Part shown: piece by piece, positions 47,958 through 59,806 of the stretch
Position numbering within the stretch: the first letter of the stretch is position 1
Layout of the letters: each line of letters begins with the position of its first letter
Source of the DNA: Hymenoscyphus infarciens
Lineage: Eukaryota; Ascomycota; Leotiomycetes; Helotiales; Helotiaceae
Direction: 5' to 3'
Length of the DNA stretch: 64,000 nt
Assembly (NCBI GenBank): GCA_001414345.1
Contig: LLCB01000072.1
Coordinates: 62,001-126,000, forward strand
The notes under the pieces: model-generated
Databases searched by the model: none
The model's input: the letters and a program-made list of their open reading frames with translations, nothing else
What the model was told of the DNA's origin: nothing
Program-made: the position numbers and the translations under genes

Positions 47958-49035
47958 TCTCTAAATGTATTTTTGAACCTTTCAGAGTCGTGTCAAGGTA
48001 TTTTTTCTTCTTCTACTTCTACTTCCGCTCTCCCCTGAAATTGCGAATCGTGCAAGAAGTTGCAGTTGCAGTCTTATGAGTCATGCCTCGCTGCTTGAAT
48101 CCCTTTGAAAAGCTATAGCCAACTTTCATGAATCAGCAGTGCAGAAATAAACATAATTAAATTCCAACCCATTATTCCACCTCCTAACTATTTCACAGCC
48201 GCTGTATCAGATACATCCCTCCCGCAACTCCAAGTATATATGAATCTCCAGCAACAGTTAACCAAATCTATGTAAAATACACAGAGCAGCTTTTACCATC
48301 GAAAACCACCACTCGTGAATACACTTTTGCCTTTTGTCTTCTATAATTTTCCTAGCACCTGTTGAAAAATGAAGGTCAATGAACTCAATTGTTCCCGCCT
48401 TTTAGGAAACTTGAATGCTTCGAGAATGGGGGCAGAGTATATAAATTCTTAGAAAAGTGCCGCCAATACCTCCTGTGCGCCACAAGCAATGTGATATCAA
48501 CTGCATTCCGCCATCAGTACTATCAATTTCTTCAAAGAAATAATTCTGCCCCCAAAATGGGGCGGTGCGGTGTCGCGACTTGCCCCACCGAAAGCCTAAA
48601 GATACTCGCTTAATGTGCCCTTGAAGGATCCAGCAATTCCAACAAGGACTCTCTCCAACAAACCAACAAAACCAACAACTCGAAATAACGCAGGCGCAGC
48701 TACATACAAATCCTGAGGTGGTGAATTGTCTGAATTCAGTGGCTCGGTTTTGTTGGGGATATTTGTGATGGGAAGTTCGGAAGCCTGGTTGTTCGATTCC
48801 TTCCCGACGACACCAACAATCCTTCACTTGAATTAGAACAGAGCAACACATACTCTAGTTGGGGAATGCTATAAGAGAAGCAAAGATTCCGATTTCCTTC
48901 CTCCTCCTCCTCAGACATTGGGTTTTTTTCTTTCTCATTCAGTCAACAAACACACATTCATTTACAAAACATTCATTTATCCTAAGCTCTATACATTTTA
49001 CTTCACATATTGCGCGTCCTCGCTAAATCTGCAAG
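47958..49035. other. Intergenic interval
   Basis: After the tRNA terminator no gene is supported until the CVNH gene. Frames at 48402-48851 (minus) are Cys/Trp-rich but match nothing. Confidence 0.5.
47970..47974 (+). terminator. Pol III terminator of tRNA-Cys
   Basis: A run of five T, 13 nt after the tRNA 3' end. Confidence 0.75.
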
Positions 49036-49910
49036 ATGCAAATCAAAACTCTCCTCACTATGGCTCTCGTGCCTTCCCTCAACCTAGTCTCAGCAAGTTT
49101 CGCCAAAGTGTGTTCCGACCACAAATACGATGACAGTACCAGAATATTCACGACCTCGTGTCGCACTCCGATGTTTGCTTCTGGCCCTCTCCTCTCGATC
49201 TTCAAAAAGACAGTGACGGTGGGGGATCTTAACCAATTCATCGGAAATAATGAAGGAACGTTGGAATGGGGAAAGTATGTCATCATTTTGTTCTTCTACT
49301 CATTCACCCTTCTCGTTTTCTTTCTTTCTTTTTCTTTTCCCCTCTTGATTTGCATTTGTAAGAGAGACGGGCTTTCCTCTGAGTATACCCCTTTCGTTAA
49401 TCTTGTGCGAAAGGTCCTTGGAAACTAGATTCATTCTCCGAGAAGGTTTAGAAGAAGCATGAAAATGCTTTCCCGATTCTTCTAAATGCTTTCGTACAAT
49501 ATTTGAAATTGTACTATTTCCTCTACCAAGGGACCCGTGACTGACTGAAGAATTTTCGTAGAAAAGATTTCAGAAGCTCCACAAACACCTGCCAACTCGA
49601 TCCGGGCACAACTGTTCTTAAATGCACTGCTTGCAAAGATAGCGATACTGGCGCGATACTTGTGTCTCTACCTAGTGCTGGAGCTGGGGTTGGACAGTTC
49701 CAGCCCGGGAAACCCCTTGAAGCAAAGGATTGCCAGATTGAGCTAAGTAGGATTTCCCTCCACCTTCCAATTCCCTTGCAACCTTTCCTCTTATACCCAG
49801 CGCTAAAAATTCAAACCCCCACAGATGAGAGAATTGTCTGGGATGGTCAAAAAGGGACGATCGTTGTTGTGGACCATCTCGCTCTTCGAGGGGTTCCATT
49901 TTCTGCTTAG
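49036..49910 (+). CDS. Secreted cyanovirin-N homology (CVNH) protein
   Basis: Three exons, 49036-49274, 49562-49746 and 49825-49910, give 169 aa. A signal peptide covers about residues 1-20 (MQIKTLLTMALVPSLNLVSA). Two CVNH-like half-domains follow. The first has VGDLNQFIGNNEGTLEWGK, the typical L-x-x-xIGNxxGxLxW pattern. The second starts DFRSSTNTCQLD and includes VLKCTACKD and ERIVWDGQKGTIVV. Six or more cysteines lie in positions suited to disulfides. CVNH proteins are mannose-binding lectins. In fungi their role is poorly defined. Introns at 49275-49561 and 49747-49824 are consistent in phase (donors GTATGT and GTAGGA). A second CVNH match in the same chain supports the splicing. Confidence 0.85.
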
Positions 49911-50418
49911 AAATGGACTACTTGAAATTTATGCCATTTACTATAACACAACCACATTTATCTTCTATAGAGTAACGTAACTATTTCGAATGACAGTTAC
50001 ATTCTCACAACCTAATGTTTCTTCTTTTGCTCCGATTGATTTTCCAATAGTCTACAAAATCCCCGTCTCTTATTACTCGTGCAGATCTTGTACAATTGCG
50101 AATATTGTTCCAGAGGTTTTAGGAGAATAAAGAAACTATGTTTACAGCTTCTAGTTCTCTGAGATCTTCTCGCACCATACTTTCAATTATCCTAGACCGT
50201 TTCGCACAACTAAGGTCGAAGTAGATGTTCGCAGAGTAATGCCTACTTCTCTAACAAGAACACTTCAGTGACACTACGACTTGGTATTTTCAAGCATGGA
50301 GTATAATCCCTAGGCAAGGTGCTGATAATTAAAGTTGAATAAATATATGTAGTTCTTTGAAATACGCCTTAATAAAGATCCCAGTTCTCAAAACTGTTCG
50401 TAGCAGATTCGACCACTC
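49911..50418. other. Intergenic interval between convergent genes
   Basis: No gene seen. It holds the 3' UTRs of the CVNH gene and the AIG2-like gene. Confidence 0.6.
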
Positions 50419-51130
50419 TCAATCTTCAACAGGTCGAAAATGCGACGCCATTTCCTCCTCCACTTCCCTCTTCCACTCTTCCAACGACCATTTTCCCTCA
50501 GTCAGCTCTGCAGGGTCAACCCTCCACCCAAAAGTTCTTCCAGACACTCGCTTCCCTTCAATCATAATCCGGATGCCTTCAACGCCATGAACGTTTGTCT
50601 CATAGCGCTCCAGCATCTTCTGTTGCTCCTTCGTCTCCACAACGTAAGACATGCCATCAACGAAACTACCAGGTGGTCCGTCCACTAAAGCAGGATATTG
50701 TCCCCACTGCGAAATAATTAGCCTAAGTTTCGTTTCGTTGAATCAGGAGCCGAGATGAGAGTTTAAAGATGTCACTTGCTCCAAAACACTAAAAGTTGCG
50801 ATTCAAAGGGGAAAAAAGGGAAAGTTTGCTTACCAGCTTGATTTTGTATGATTGCACTCTGGCGGGTTTGAGGACTGGTGGTTCTGGAAGCTGAAGAACT
50901 TCTTGTAGTCGCTGTGGATCCATGAGAGAGCCGTAGAAGAAGAATGGTTTTGGCTGGTATTTATATGGAGGAAGTGAAAGTTCGACATCAGCTTGGAACC
51001 TCTCCTGCATGATACTGCGCTTGGGCTTTTTCTCTGAGGAAGGTTTGTAGGTAGGTAGGGAAGATTTTGAATTTTTGTTGACATCGTTTCCGGTCTTTGT
51101 GGTAGAAGAAGATGCGCTGTAATGGGCCAT
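50419..51130 (-). CDS. AIG2-like (gamma-glutamylcyclotransferase-fold) protein
   Basis: Two exons, 50834-51130 and 50419-50706, give 194 aa. After a Ser/Lys-rich N-terminus of about 50 residues comes PFFFYGSLMDPQRLQEVLQL (FYGSL at about 64-68), the substrate loop of the GGCT/AIG2 fold. Across the intron LWGQYPALVDGPPGSFVDGM follows, then KMLERYETNVHG with the expected Glu-rich helix. GGCT-fold enzymes release 5-oxoproline from gamma-glutamyl compounds, but AIG2-like members often have unknown substrates. The intron has GTAAGC and GCAG ends and phase 0. The frame is open upstream to 51277, so a longer N-terminus is possible. MAHYS at 51130 was chosen because the extra residues look non-conserved. 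Confidence 0.85.
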
Positions 51131-52937
51131 TGTATTTTGAAATATCGCGACTGTTCTGAAGTGGAATTTGATGGCGTCTTGTTGGGGTCTTGTTTGTAAA
51201 GGGAATGAAACTTGGTATTCCGGGAATAGTGGCATCTGCCATCTGGTAGCTCCGCGCCAGAAGTTGACTTGGGACAAACGCTTGTGAAAAGGGTTTATAT
51301 GATCATAAACTTGCTGCAGAAATTAAAGGAATGACCAGTCACAAATGAGTGGTGAACTTCCCTCGGAGAAATTTATCGTTTTGTGGGTGACAACTTTGCT
51401 ATGACGGCCCTAGCGATGTCCAATTCCAGCGACAGTATATTGTCCGATGACAACTCGGCGACGTTTAGACACCTTGAAGAGTTTGCTTATTTAGTGGTTA
51501 AGTATATATCGTCGTGGCTGTTGCTGTCGAAATTCGAGGTATTGTAAAAAAAATATCCTGCTGTTAACTGGAAGTGAGTATTGAGAATTCAATTGGAAAT
51601 TTCACAAGGAAGCGTAGAGATATGCTGTTATATGATCTAAAGGAAAATGAAGCGGTGGCACTCCATCAGAGATTGTTTAGAGGTGTAGAACACTGTCATA
51701 GCTTGCACAAGACATGTTTATAACTGAAATTGAGTAAAATTAAAGCATATATATATGACAATTTTTAGTCATTACTATCGTTTTCATTCATACTGTCTAA
51801 ACCTAAAGTACCATATCATAAAACCTAGGGAAGAAAGGGCTATACGGAGGTCGTAGGATTTTCAGCGTGGAAAATGTTTCCTTTCCTACTTGAGAGGCGA
51901 AACAGGAGAACACTGTTCAACCATATTCTTCTATGTTACCTTGGACTCATTGGCTCCTCCCTTCTTGAGCTTACTTGGAGAGATTTTGATCTCCCGCAAA
52001 ACTTGTTTGTTTTACATCACTCACATTCTAGTTCTCTTTGTTTACTGCCACTTATACGTATGCACCTCCCTACACCCCAAGTTCCAGAGAATTAAACATA
52101 GTAAAAAAGGGAGGAGCAATTTTGTGAAGTATATTCCTTCATTGAAAACAGAAGATGGCACAGAAAAAGGCATTCTACAAGCTGTCAAGGTGGGTGGGTA
52201 CAAGATCCAGACTCAACGTCCTCACTATACTTGAAGGTTGTGCAAAATCAACAGTGACAAATTTTGACAGCTCACTTTTCGATAGTGATAAACGTATTGA
52301 GTCAACAGTTTCATCCCTTCCTTACGTCTGCTTTTAAAGCTAAACCAAACCTATCCTCTCTCATCTCTAAAGCCCAGCTTTCATTGAATTCAATTTTGGA
52401 ACCCTGGTCTCCATCTACTTCTCATTTGCACATGAGTGAATTTGATAAGAGAGCTCCGATTGTTTTGTAAGCTTTCTCCTTTAAAATTTCAGTCCCTTGG
52501 AATTTCTATGTCTCACCTTGGCTGCTCTATAACTATCAATTCTTTAGTAATAAGAGAGTAACAAGGGCGAAATATGTGTAAAGATTCGAATCAACCTACA
52601 GTGACAGTTCTGTATCTCTGGTCAGGGAAGTCACTTTTTAGCAACCTAACTCCACCCCCACCCCTAACCAAAAAGACCATGACTATAGCGACCAAAAGAG
52701 AAGAACCAAAAACAAACCACATGGGCGAAAATCCAAAACAGAGCCAGTGTGAAAAAATATTAAGGGTATCATTATAAACCATAAAAAGAACCAAAACACA
52801 AACCAAAGAAGAATCTACCAGCAAAACTCCATCCCATCCAATCTATACAATCCAAGTCCCGCTCCCTTTCATGCAATAGTCCTATTCTCTTCCGCCATTT
52901 TGTGCCCCACCTCATCCATCCTCTCCGTTCCCTTTTT
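51131..52937. other. Intergenic interval
   Basis: No supported gene. Short frames at 51874-52470 have no features beyond leucine-rich chance runs. Confidence 0.5.
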
Positions 52938-54480
52938 TTAAACCTCACCACCCCCGACTCTCCCTTTAGAAGCTTCCTCATCCTCATCCTTCGCCTCATG
53001 ATTCACAAACAAGAAACTAAGCAACACAATCCCTGCCCCAACCCAGTACAGGGCACTTGAGTATTGTTTACTCAGAATCATCTGTCCCACGAGGGACAGA
53101 GGGATGGTCATTGAGAGACCAACGGCGACCACGAGAGGGGTGGTGAGAAGCATGGCGTAGGCCCAGCAGTAGTCGCTTACGAAGGAGGATGCTGAGTTGG
53201 CCTATAAATTCCCTGTTAGATCAAAACTTGCCAGATTGATGGGAGGGTAGGAGGGGTCATGAATGGAGTTGGGAAAGGGAGGAGGAAAACATACCAAAAC
53301 AATAACCCAAATCTTCCCCGTGGGCGGCATCTGCCACTCTTCCACCCCCGTATAATGCAGAATAAAAAACCCCGGCCAAAGCAACAAACAATTGAAAAGC
53401 CCCACCAACCCAAAGAACAGTGGCATATTAACCCGATCCTCATTGCCTATCCGTTTTTTCATGACAATCGCGTATACTCCATACATAATCGCACTTCCAA
53501 ACGCCATCGCATCTCCCACCGCAATCTGCTGCTTCGTCTTATGCGGGAAATTCCCCCGATTCTCGTCGTTGTCTTCCCCGCTCAAATCGACAGTGGAAAT
53601 GAGTATGATACCCGTCAAAGAGGCGAGAACGCCTATGAGTTTTTTATACGAGAAAGCTTCGACTCGGAAGAGGGCCCCGAATATGAGGGTCCAGATAGAA
53701 CTCATCGATGTGAGAATCGTGGAGGAAGCTACGCTTGTATACTCCAAACAAGCAGCCACAAGATAATTCGCAATAAACCAAAGGAAGCAGAATTCCAAAC
53801 TCAGTCTTGCCGTTTCAGGAACACTAAGTTGGCCTTCTTCCGGTGGAGGTATAGGTTCGCCTGACATGCTGAGGGCGGGGCCATTTCCGTCGTCTTCATC
53901 GACAAGCAGACGGGTTTCTGAGGCGGACATTGGATCTTCTGCTTCTTCATCGCTATTTCCATTTCTGTTCTTGGTTCTTACCCCTTCATAGCCATTTCCC
54001 CGTCCGCGCCAGTATTCGATTGTGGAGGCTCGAACGTGTTCAATGCCATGTTTATGTACTATTCGAAGGAAGATGGGGATGAGAGATATGGCGAAGAAGG
54101 AGGTATTTATGTAGGTAACAAAATATGGTTTGGAATATGAGTTGTCTGCGAATATGTACTGTAATCCATTAGCCCCAATCCATCTCATCCATTCTCCCAT
54201 TTCCCATCCTATAAATTTGGGTAGAACTTACAGAAGCCAAAAAGTTCGAACTAGTCCATAAAAAAACAGTAGCAAGCAACAAAATAATCCCCAGCGTCCT
54301 CCTCGCAACATTCTCCAACCCAACACTCCTCTTGAACCCCCCTCCTCCACTCTTCGGTTTCAGCGATCGCAGCGACGAAGACATCGAGATACGTTCATGT
54401 CTATGAACCGACAACCGATCATCCACAAGATCAAAACTCTCCGCAATCGCAGGAGGAACTGGTGGTTCGTGTGCACTCAT
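52938..54480 (-). CDS. SLC35F5-like (yeast YML018C/Thi74 type) membrane transporter
   Basis: Three exons, 54232-54480, 53295-54158 and 52938-53201, give 458 aa with about ten membrane segments. Residues 1-60 are a cytosolic basic/Ser-rich tail. The first membrane segment is TLGIILLLATVFLWTSSNFL. An acidic loop lies at about 145-190 (SDEEAEDPMSASETRLLVDE). The signature LSLEFCFLWFIANYLVAACL (one letter variation from animal SLC35F5) and STILTSMSSIWTLIFGALF follow. Splicing the second intron (53202-53294, GTATGT...ATAG) adds ANSASSFVSDYCWAYAMLLT, then the last EamA-like helices and a polar tail. Drug/metabolite-superfamily proteins of this branch sit in vacuolar or Golgi membranes. The substrate is unknown. 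Confidence 0.88.
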
Positions 54481-55278
54481 TGTGTGGTGCTGGCCTCGAG
54501 TTTCAAGATGCTGATGTGGTGCTTATATCGATTTGGATCCTTCAGGGGCAGGCCGGGTAAGCTGTCATGGAGGATACAATATCGGAGGCAGATCTCCTTT
54601 AGTCATGGGTTAAAGGTGAATTCGGCATGCGTACTTGTAGGAAGAAGTATATATCGGAGTATCCAGAGTATGCGGGTGTTTCTGGGTGGTGATGTGCTAG
54701 TTTGTAGGTATGTCATGGCTGGTGGGTCGGTCCCGAAATCGGTTTGTGCCAAGGATGTTTCCGTTGATTTGGCTAGGGGGTTCTAAAATAGACGTTGATA
54801 GAGGATGATCGCTTCAAATACCCTCCGTACGAGAATGTAGAATAAACTCATTGTTACCTGATTAATCACTCCCATGGGTCATTTTTAAAATAAATAAAAA
54901 ACTCGCACCCCTCACGACTAGTATCACCATCTTTTATTCAAAGTCCAGTCCAGTTCGGGTACAGAAAGAAGCACAAAAATGTAACAGCCGTCCACGTCAC
55001 CCCTCAACACAACATGCGAGTGTGATAGTAAGAACTCAATACCACGAGAAGAAAAAAACGGAAAGAAGACGCCAAAAGCGCCAATGATTAATCCATATGT
55101 ACATACACTTCCCTTCCCCGATTTGCGCTCGCCCTTCCACAACAACGCATATTGGAAGGGACGACCTCAAGGGGAATATAGAGGGAAAACAGAGGATGAG
55201 TATGCCGATATAACCCAACAATGCATCCTCGAGCTCAAAAAAGGAAAAGAAAACCCGCCCAATTTTCATCCCATTTGT
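54481..55278. other. Intergenic interval
   Basis: Promoter of the transporter on the left and 3' UTR of Ypt7 on the right. No gene seen. The ORFs here are chance. Confidence 0.55.
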
Positions 55279-56272
55279 CTAACATGCACATCCATCTCTG
55301 TCATTCTCAATGTGGATGTTGATTGGATCCGAGAAATCCCCACTGAATTCTTCTGATTCTTCCTGGGCGAGAGCGTTTCTTGCAATAACTGTTCCGTTTT
55401 ATTAGTAATTAGACAAGTTGAGAATATCGAAATAGGGAACTTACCTTCGAAAGCTTGCTCTACGTTAATCGCCTCTTTTGCACTCGTCTCGAAATAAGGA
55501 ATACCACCTTTCGACTGACAAAAAGTCATGGCCCGTTTCGAAGAGATCTATTTTCCAAAATCAGCATTACTTCCCCTCCTTCCAAAAGAATTCCAACATA
55601 CCACTCTCTTATTCTCCTCCACATCAATCTTATTCCCAAGAACAACCTAAGCCCATCAGCATTTCATTCCCCCTACACCCCCACTCTTTCCAAAACTCAC
55701 AAAAGGGAAATTATCAGGATCCCGAGGTGATGCCTGAATTAAGAATTCGTCTCTCCAACTATCGAGTGTATCGAAAGACTTCGAGTTATTGACATCGTAG
55801 ACGAGGACGCAGCAATCGGCACCACGGTAGAAGGCGACTCCCAGAGATTGAAACCTTTCCTGGCCGGCGGTATCCCATAACTACAAACACAATTGTTAAA
55901 CCCAAAAGCTCGATCAGAAGCCACGAGGAGGATCATACCTGCATAGTCACCAGGCGATCATCAACCAATACCTCCTTCGTCAGGAAGTCCGCCCCGATGG
56001 TAGCCTTGTAACTTGCGCTGAATTTCTTGTTGACCTATTTTACAATCAGCCATATGTCCTTCCATATCCTTCGTCTCCCTCGCTCGTAGGTATGTATGCG
56101 AGAAGGCGTCATGCTCGGCGGGAAACGTACATATTGATTCATCAAACTCGTCTTTCCAACACCACTGTCACCCAAGATTATAACCTAACCACCGCAAAAT
56201 CAGCAACTGCCTTCCAACCCTTCTATACTACGGAAAACACACCTTCAAAAGGACCTTTTTTCTAGACGCCAT
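55279..56272 (-). CDS. ypt7: Rab7-type GTPase Ypt7
   Basis: Seven exons, 56243-56272, 56131-56184, 55939-56034, 55701-55880, 55602-55646, 55445-55547 and 55279-55388, give 205 aa, the normal Ypt7 length. The P-loop GDSGVGKT is at residues 15-22. The switch I region has [21 protein letters not shown] is at 62-68, GNKID at 124-128 and ETSAKEA near 165. The chain ends in CAC (C203, C205) for double geranylgeranylation. The [19 protein letters not shown] segment is the Rab7 subfamily mark. Ypt7 acts on vacuole and late endosome membranes with HOPS to drive homotypic fusion and autophagosome-vacuole fusion. Six introns in 618 coding bases is the highest intron density in the window. It is divergent from Atg16, 415 bp away. 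Confidence 0.96.
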
Positions 56273-56687
56273 GATCGAGGGGTTGGGATGAAGAGCGATG
56301 ACGAGAGATTCCGACGTCCTCAAGCTCCAAGTCTTTCCTCGAAGCTCACGATAAAAGAGCGTATCACAGATTCGGTAATATGGGTTTCGTTGGCACACTC
56401 GTCGTGTGTTCTGGTGGGATGGTTCAGGGGAGAGTCTTTGTGTAGTGGTAGTGTCTGGTTGGTGCTTGGATATGGCAGCTTCACTGGAGCGGCAAGGCAG
56501 CTAGGATAGGTAGAGTACAGCAAGCACGGCTATTTCCCGGCCCCGAAGCACAAGGCCCATGAATCATACAGCCTTGGGCTGCCTTGGGCGGAGGCAACAA
56601 CACCCGATACATAAAACTCTCAGCCTTTCCATTCACATTCTACTAAGGCATGTTTTTATATTTCCACCACCAATTTCCTTCTTGAAA
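56273..56687. promoter_or_regulatory. Divergent promoter between ypt7 and atg16
   Basis: 415 bp separate the two start codons. No specific motif was identified. An upstream in-frame extension of Atg16 to 56559 is open but has no ATG-supported conservation. Confidence 0.5.
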
Positions 56688-57385
56688 ATGGCCTCAGCAT
56701 CCTGGCGCAACGAATACACACAAGCCCTTCGCGACCGCGATGAGAGAGAAAAGGCCGCATACGCAAGGATAGATGATTCCCTTATCAACGCATGTAAGAC
56801 CCCCTCCCCTCCGATTTACAAACCAAACCAACACCCCTTAGTCTCAGACCTTCTCGCCCGAACCACAGCTCTAGAAGCCGAAAAGGCAGCCAACTCTCAA
56901 TCAACCCTCAAACCCAATTCAAAGCCCTCGTCCTCAGACTCCGGAACCGTCGATACCCCAGCATCAGCGCAAGTGAAAAGCGATCTGGCTGAGGCATTAC
57001 GATCAAACCACACCCTCCAATCGCGCCTCAAAACCACAGAATCCGACCTCTCAAAACTGAAAACGAAGAACAAATCAGATACGAAACTCCTAGAAACCAC
57101 CACGAAGGAGAAGAACATCCTGACACAAAAGGTAAAGGATCGTGATGAGGAGTTGCGGGGTAAGGCAAGGCTGTTGGATGTAAGTTGCCAAACCAAATAC
57201 CCGGATGGAGAATTATATTTATGCATATGTGATAGGAGGTACAAGATGAGGTTCTATCCCTAAACCTGCAACTCAACATGTCCGAGCAAACGGTGAAAAA
57301 ACTCAAGGCGGAAAATAAAGAGCTCATCGATCGATGGATGGCATATAAGGGGAGAGAAGCAGAAGCTATGAACAACGCCTTATGA
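56688..57385 (+). CDS. atg16: Autophagy protein Atg16
   Basis: Two exons, 56688-57179 and 57236-57385, give 213 aa. The N-terminal helix [19 protein letters not shown] is the Atg5-binding region. A polar linker (about 60-110) leads to a long coiled coil (about 110-205), rich in Leu/Lys/Glu. The coil ends [20 protein letters not shown], the conserved fungal Atg16 C-terminus. Atg16 dimerises through the coil and carries Atg12-Atg5 to the phagophore for Atg8 lipidation. Like other fungal Atg16, it has no WD40 region. The intron 57180-57235 has GTAAGT and ATAG ends. Its 3' end faces dot1 across 267 bp. Confidence 0.92.
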
Positions 57386-57652
57386 TATGATGCACCAACT
57401 TTCCCATCACACATCACAAGAGACACCAATCATGACATTGCACTCGAAAAAAAATATATTCCAAGAGCGAAGAATAATAATTGCTATGCTCTGCTCGCTC
57501 ATTGCTTTGCTCGCTCTGTAAGTGTATCGTAATGCTCTAAAATCTACCGCTGATCATACCCTCATAAGTTCTTTTGTTCATAATACAGACCACCTAGACT
57601 CGCTCGCTCGAATCTGTTCAAAAGGCCATCTTTTTCTAAATCCCTTGGTCCT

Positions 57653-59293
57653 TCATCGATACAAGGCCTCCGCATATTCCCTCATGTGCGCGGAGTCTTT
57701 CAGGGTAATGAAGTAGTCTCCTCCGCCACCACTCCAGCTTACCGCCTCGCCCTGTCCAGAATATGCGCCTTTCTTGATGACCTTGAGATTGTTCACAGCG
57801 TCGTTGATATTTCTCGTGGTAATCTCGTGGTCTTTTGGCACAAAGGGCTTGAGCGAAATGATCTTGCACCCATCCTTCAGATCCAGGAAGAGATCAACAA
57901 GTGCTCTGTTGAGATCCGAGGAGAAGACTTGGTTATTGACCAATATCACGTCTGCTCGCTTCATCGCAGAATGAACCTTGGCATTCTCCAAGAAATCTCC
58001 ATGTTCCAGGCGCACAGTTCCAGTTGCAATCCCCCACAATCGACAGCGAGCGTTAAATTCCTTCTTGTAAGCGTCTGCTAGGCTGTATGCGTTGACCATC
58101 ATTTCACAGCCCCAACTTTCGCAGCCGAACTCCAGAGCAGCTTGCAAGACCACATTTCCGACCCCAGAACCGAGATCTATGAAGACATGGTCTGATCGAA
58201 GTCCAGCCTCCCCTAGGATTTCGTGAACCAGCTTAGCTTTCAGCTCGCCATAAACGTTGTTGCTTCCGGCCTCATACTTCTTCAGATCATCGACTCGAGG
58301 TGAGACGGTACGATCATATGCCTGAGTAGTAATCATTCGGACCATTTTGAAAGGGAGGTGGTGTTTGCCGTCGAGATTCTTTTCGAGAGAGCCGTTTGTT
58401 CTGAGCTTGTCAAGAGCCGAGTTATAATTTTGGACAGCAAGTTTGAAATCTGCCAGTAAAGTCTCGACGTCAGGTCTTGCATCCCCCTTCTTCTTATTTG
58501 ATAAATTGTTTCTTGCTTTCTCGAGTTGTCGGATGTAACCAGTATTCGGATCTCGGAAGGGCAACGCCTGTTTCTCGGTCATGTAGAAATCCGTAACAAT
58601 AGTAGCAACATCGATAATCTCCTGCACGGAATTTATAACATCCTTCCCACCTTGCAAATCGTACCTAAATCACAATTCATTAGCCCTCTGCCTCAAATCC
58701 TGTGTATGACTAGAATCTTGTAAATACCTCTCTCGCTGAGAAGCACTTGGATATTTTAACTTCACCGTAAAATTTCCCTGGGATGGATTGGGGTTACTCC
58801 GCGACAATGGCGCAACGAGATCCGCGGCGTGAATCATAGGTAATTGTCCCCTATCCGTATTTGCGAAAGCCTTTCGTGAACAAAGCGATCGCTTCAAGTC
58901 AACCGTTTGAACGACCTCTACCTTCTGGCGCTTATTAGAAGAAACCTCATCCGAAGACGAAGGTTCATCCTCATCAGAGTCCCCCCAGATAGGTTGATTA
59001 CTCGGCGAGGCTCGTTGCAGCTTTGGTCGTTTTTGAGGAGGCTGTAGCCTAGAATTATCGAATGCGCCTTCCCGTCTCTCATCGGCAGTAAGTGGTGTCG
59101 ATGTTCGCGATCGCGGGAGAGAAGCAGTAGAAGGCGAAGATCTCGAGGTGGTGGTAATCGCATCGCGGGGTCGTATTGAGGGTTTTGTTTTCGAGGGTAA
59201 AGGGAGGGGTTTCTTCGCGACGGGTTGGGAGATGATGCGCGTGATGGGGGGACGAGGCTTGATGCCGCATTTGTTGTTACCCCAGAGACTCAT
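57653..59293 (-). CDS. dot1: Histone H3-K79 methyltransferase Dot1
   Basis: Two exons, 58728-59293 and 57653-58664, give 525 aa. The N-terminal third is basic, Ser/Pro-rich and disordered (nucleosome and DNA contacts in the family). The catalytic part holds YDRTVSPR and NNVYGELKAKLVHEI, then the SAM-binding loop FIDLGSGVGNVVLQAA at about residues 350-365. Further on are CWG-type ESWGCEMM near 372, the acidic LEHGDFLE and NNQVFSSDLN (about 432-441). This order is specific to Dot1, a non-SET methyltransferase on the nucleosome surface with roles in silencing and DNA damage checkpoints. The intron 58665-58727 (GTATTT...TTAG) joins in phase. The first in-frame ATG, at 59293, is used. Confidence 0.95.
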
Positions 59294-59806
59294 AATGAAT
59301 GTGTAATGGTCGAAGACCCAAAACAAATGTGTGGAATGAGAGTAATAGGTGTAGAGAATGTGGTGAGGAGGGGTCGTTTTTTGTTAGGTATTGTATGTTT
59401 GTGTTTTTGGTCGGCTGGTGAGAGGGAAATCCTTCGAGGTGTAGCCTCGCAGCGGGTTGGCCGATCTTCGGTCAGAAGACCCCGAGAACCTTATTTCCAC
59501 GTGACCAGCCCGGCTGAAAATCTGGGGAATGGATCTCAGGTCTTTAGATTAATGTTCGCACTACTTATTGACTAGAAAATAGCACTAGGTGGAAATCACA
59601 GTCATCAATTACCACATCTATTTCTCTCAATATAAAAATAAGAAATAACATTAACCTCATTATGTATGGGTATCAATCATTCTGTTGCAGTGTTGCTCCA
59701 TACAGATTCTACGTCTTGAGGTCCCAACGCCTGGCAAAGTAATGGCGCTTCCTTGGTGTATCCCCCCTTTCCCCTTGCGCCCAAGTCCTGTTACCTTTCC
59801 TTGACC
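59294..59806. other. Intergenic interval upstream of dot1
   Basis: Promoter of dot1 and the 3' side of the YML020W-like gene. No gene seen. Confidence 0.55.

Noticed and set aside
48775..48815. GTTCGATTCC word suggesting a second tRNA
   Set aside because: No acceptor, D-arm or anticodon arm could be folded around it.
51131..51277. N-terminal extension of the AIG2-like protein
   Set aside because: The frame is open, but the residues look unlike a conserved domain and the in-frame ATG at 51130 precedes a typical N-terminus.
56559..56687. Upstream extension of Atg16
   Set aside because: The frame is open, but known fungal Atg16 begins with the short WRNEY-type helix encoded from 56688.
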